Origin: GCA-002733465 sp039969155
GTDB lineage: Bacteria; Pseudomonadota; Gammaproteobacteria; Enterobacterales; Kangiellaceae
Length of the DNA: 64,000 nt
Direction of reading: 5' to 3'
Assembly (NCBI GenBank): GCA_039969155.1
Contig: JBDVOJ010000009.1
Location: 8,801-72,800, forward strand
The notes under the pieces are model-generated. The model saw only the letters and a program-made list of their open reading frames with translations. It did not search any database and had not been told where the DNA came from. Numbering within the stretch: the first letter of the stretch is position 1; the number at the start of each line of letters is the position of its first letter. Shown here piece by piece: positions 63,281-64,000 of the stretch. The position numbers were made by a program, and so were the translations under genes.

Positions 63281-64000
63281 ATGAATATGAATGATTCTAC
63301 TCAAGACCAAGCACACGCAATTTCAATTAGCTCATCGGAACGGGAAAGACGACTTAAATTTGTTCGTTTTACGGCTAAAGATGCCAAACTATTAGCTGAA
63401 ATGTTAGATACGGTATCTCCTAAGGCAAATGCGATCGTTGACGACTTCTATGATAATTTGTCTCAATACCCTGAACTGCTAGATATCATCAATCAAGCTG
63501 GCTCTAGTGTTGAACGTTTGAAAGCTTCTCAGCGGCACTATTTGCTCGATTTGTTTGGCGGTGAATACGGTGAAAACTATTTCATGAGACGCTTAAAAAT
63601 TGGAACGGTACACACACGGATAGGTCTAGGGCCTCAATGGTATTTAGGAAGTTACGCCGGATATACCCGTCAAATTATTCCATTGATTACTAAAAAGTAC
63701 CGATTTAGACCAAAAAAAATGGATGATACGATTGGTGCGTTAAATAAAATTATCTTTATTGATGCTCAGCTTGTGATGGATAGTTATGAAAGTGTGACCA
63801 AGCAGCTTGATAAGGCCATGGTATCTTACACTAAGTTTGTGGATGAGGTTACAGGAGGAAACTTGACTAATAAAGTTGAAATTCCTTCCAATCCCGATCT
63901 TGCTCGATTGGGGATAAGACTTAATCAAATGACGGAGAGCTTGGCTGAAATTACTAATCGTAATGAAGAAGCAAGTAATGGCTTAGCGGTAACTGTGAAT
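63281..64000 (+). CDS. globin-coupled methyl-accepting chemotaxis receptor (partial, runs off the right edge)
   Basis: 240 residues are visible from ATG 63281; the stop lies beyond the window. The N-terminal 20-180 is a protoglobin-like sensor of HemAT type, with the presumed heme ligand H111 in IGTVHTRIGLGPQWYLGSY. It is followed by a HAMP-like region (EVTGGNLTNKVEIPS, LARLGIRLNQMTESL) and the beginning of the signalling domain. There is no transmembrane segment, so it is a cytoplasmic oxygen or gas sensor. It is missing from the six-frame list only because it is open at the edge; the frame is continuous. Being after CheW-CheR-CheW, it is the input of the pathway. Confidence 0.88.
   Translation, partial: MNMNDSTQDQAHAISISSSERERRLKFVRFTAKDAKLLAEMLDTVSPKANAIVDDFYDNLSQYPELLDIINQAGSSVERLKASQRHYLLDLFGGEYGENYFMRRLKIGTVHTRIGLGPQWYLGSYAGYTRQIIPLITKKYRFRPKKMDDTIGALNKIIFIDAQLVMDSYESVTKQLDKAMVSYTKFVDEVTGGNLTNKVEIPSNPDLARLGIRLNQMTESLAEITNRNEEASNGLAVTVN

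Noticed and set aside
1..64000. tRNA, rRNA, CRISPR arrays, transposases, prophage or toxin-antitoxin pairs
   Set aside because: I looked for these while reading and saw none that I could support.

Overview
The window looks like chromosome from a low-GC, free-living, probably marine gammaproteobacterium. Three things support this: the conserved block smg-dprA-lysM divergent from def-fmt-rsmB-trkA-trkH, the TonB-dependent carbohydrate locus, and the many lipoprotein and outer-membrane signals. A Kangiellaceae/Aliikangiella-like host fits the gene order and AT-rich codon use, but that is inference. I saw no tRNA, rRNA, CRISPR array, transposase or prophage.

Layout. 1-11.7 kb is housekeeping: an unidentified partial gene, an HtrB/LpxL-type lipid A acyltransferase, the leftward operon lysM-dprA-smg, the rightward genes def, fmt, rsmB, trkA and trkH, then a DUF885 peptidase-like protein and a DUF1289 protein. 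12.3-23.8 kb is a carbohydrate locus: a large TonB-dependent receptor, a SapC-family protein, a flavin-dependent tryptophan-halogenase-like protein, a DUF6445 protein, a GPH-family sugar transporter, a GH94 phosphorylase resembling cellobionic acid phosphorylase, gluconokinase, and a secreted CBM9-like protein. Three near-identical palindromes built on AAGCGCTT precede the receptor and the transporter and look like LacI-family operators. The simplest reading is uptake of an aldonic disaccharide, phosphorolysis to glucose 1-phosphate plus gluconate, and gluconate phosphorylation.

23.8-24.8 kb carries a non-coding element of about 540 bp with inverted ends; a second diverged copy lies at 57.9-58.5 kb. 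24.8-43.5 kb is a mixed region of peptidases (M17, CPBP, aspartyl, C15-like), a serine hydrolase, MipA/OmpV, acyl-CoA dehydrogenase, a FetB-like permease without its ATPase, an MsrB-MsrA fusion, an acyltransferase, a second divergent peptide deformylase and a GDPD phosphodiesterase. A 34-residue membrane peptide with a strong ribosome binding site lies at 31.9-32.0 kb. Inverted copies of a short REP-like palindrome lie near 28.0 and 38.3 kb.

43.5-50.5 kb has an M15-like peptidase, a GntR/YtrA-type regulator with a palindromic operator and two membrane partners, and a cluster of two winged-helix proteins flanking an 891-residue ankyrin-repeat protein. 50.5-60 kb holds PhzF with a divergent LysR regulator, a degenerate HD-GYP protein, a glycerate-kinase-like P-loop protein, MgtE, a DEAD-box helicase and an MsrA-thioredoxin-MsrB fusion. 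60.5-64 kb begins a chemosensory operon (CheW, CheR-TPR, CheW, then a globin-coupled methyl-accepting receptor) that runs off the right edge. Its first three genes resemble WspB-C-D.
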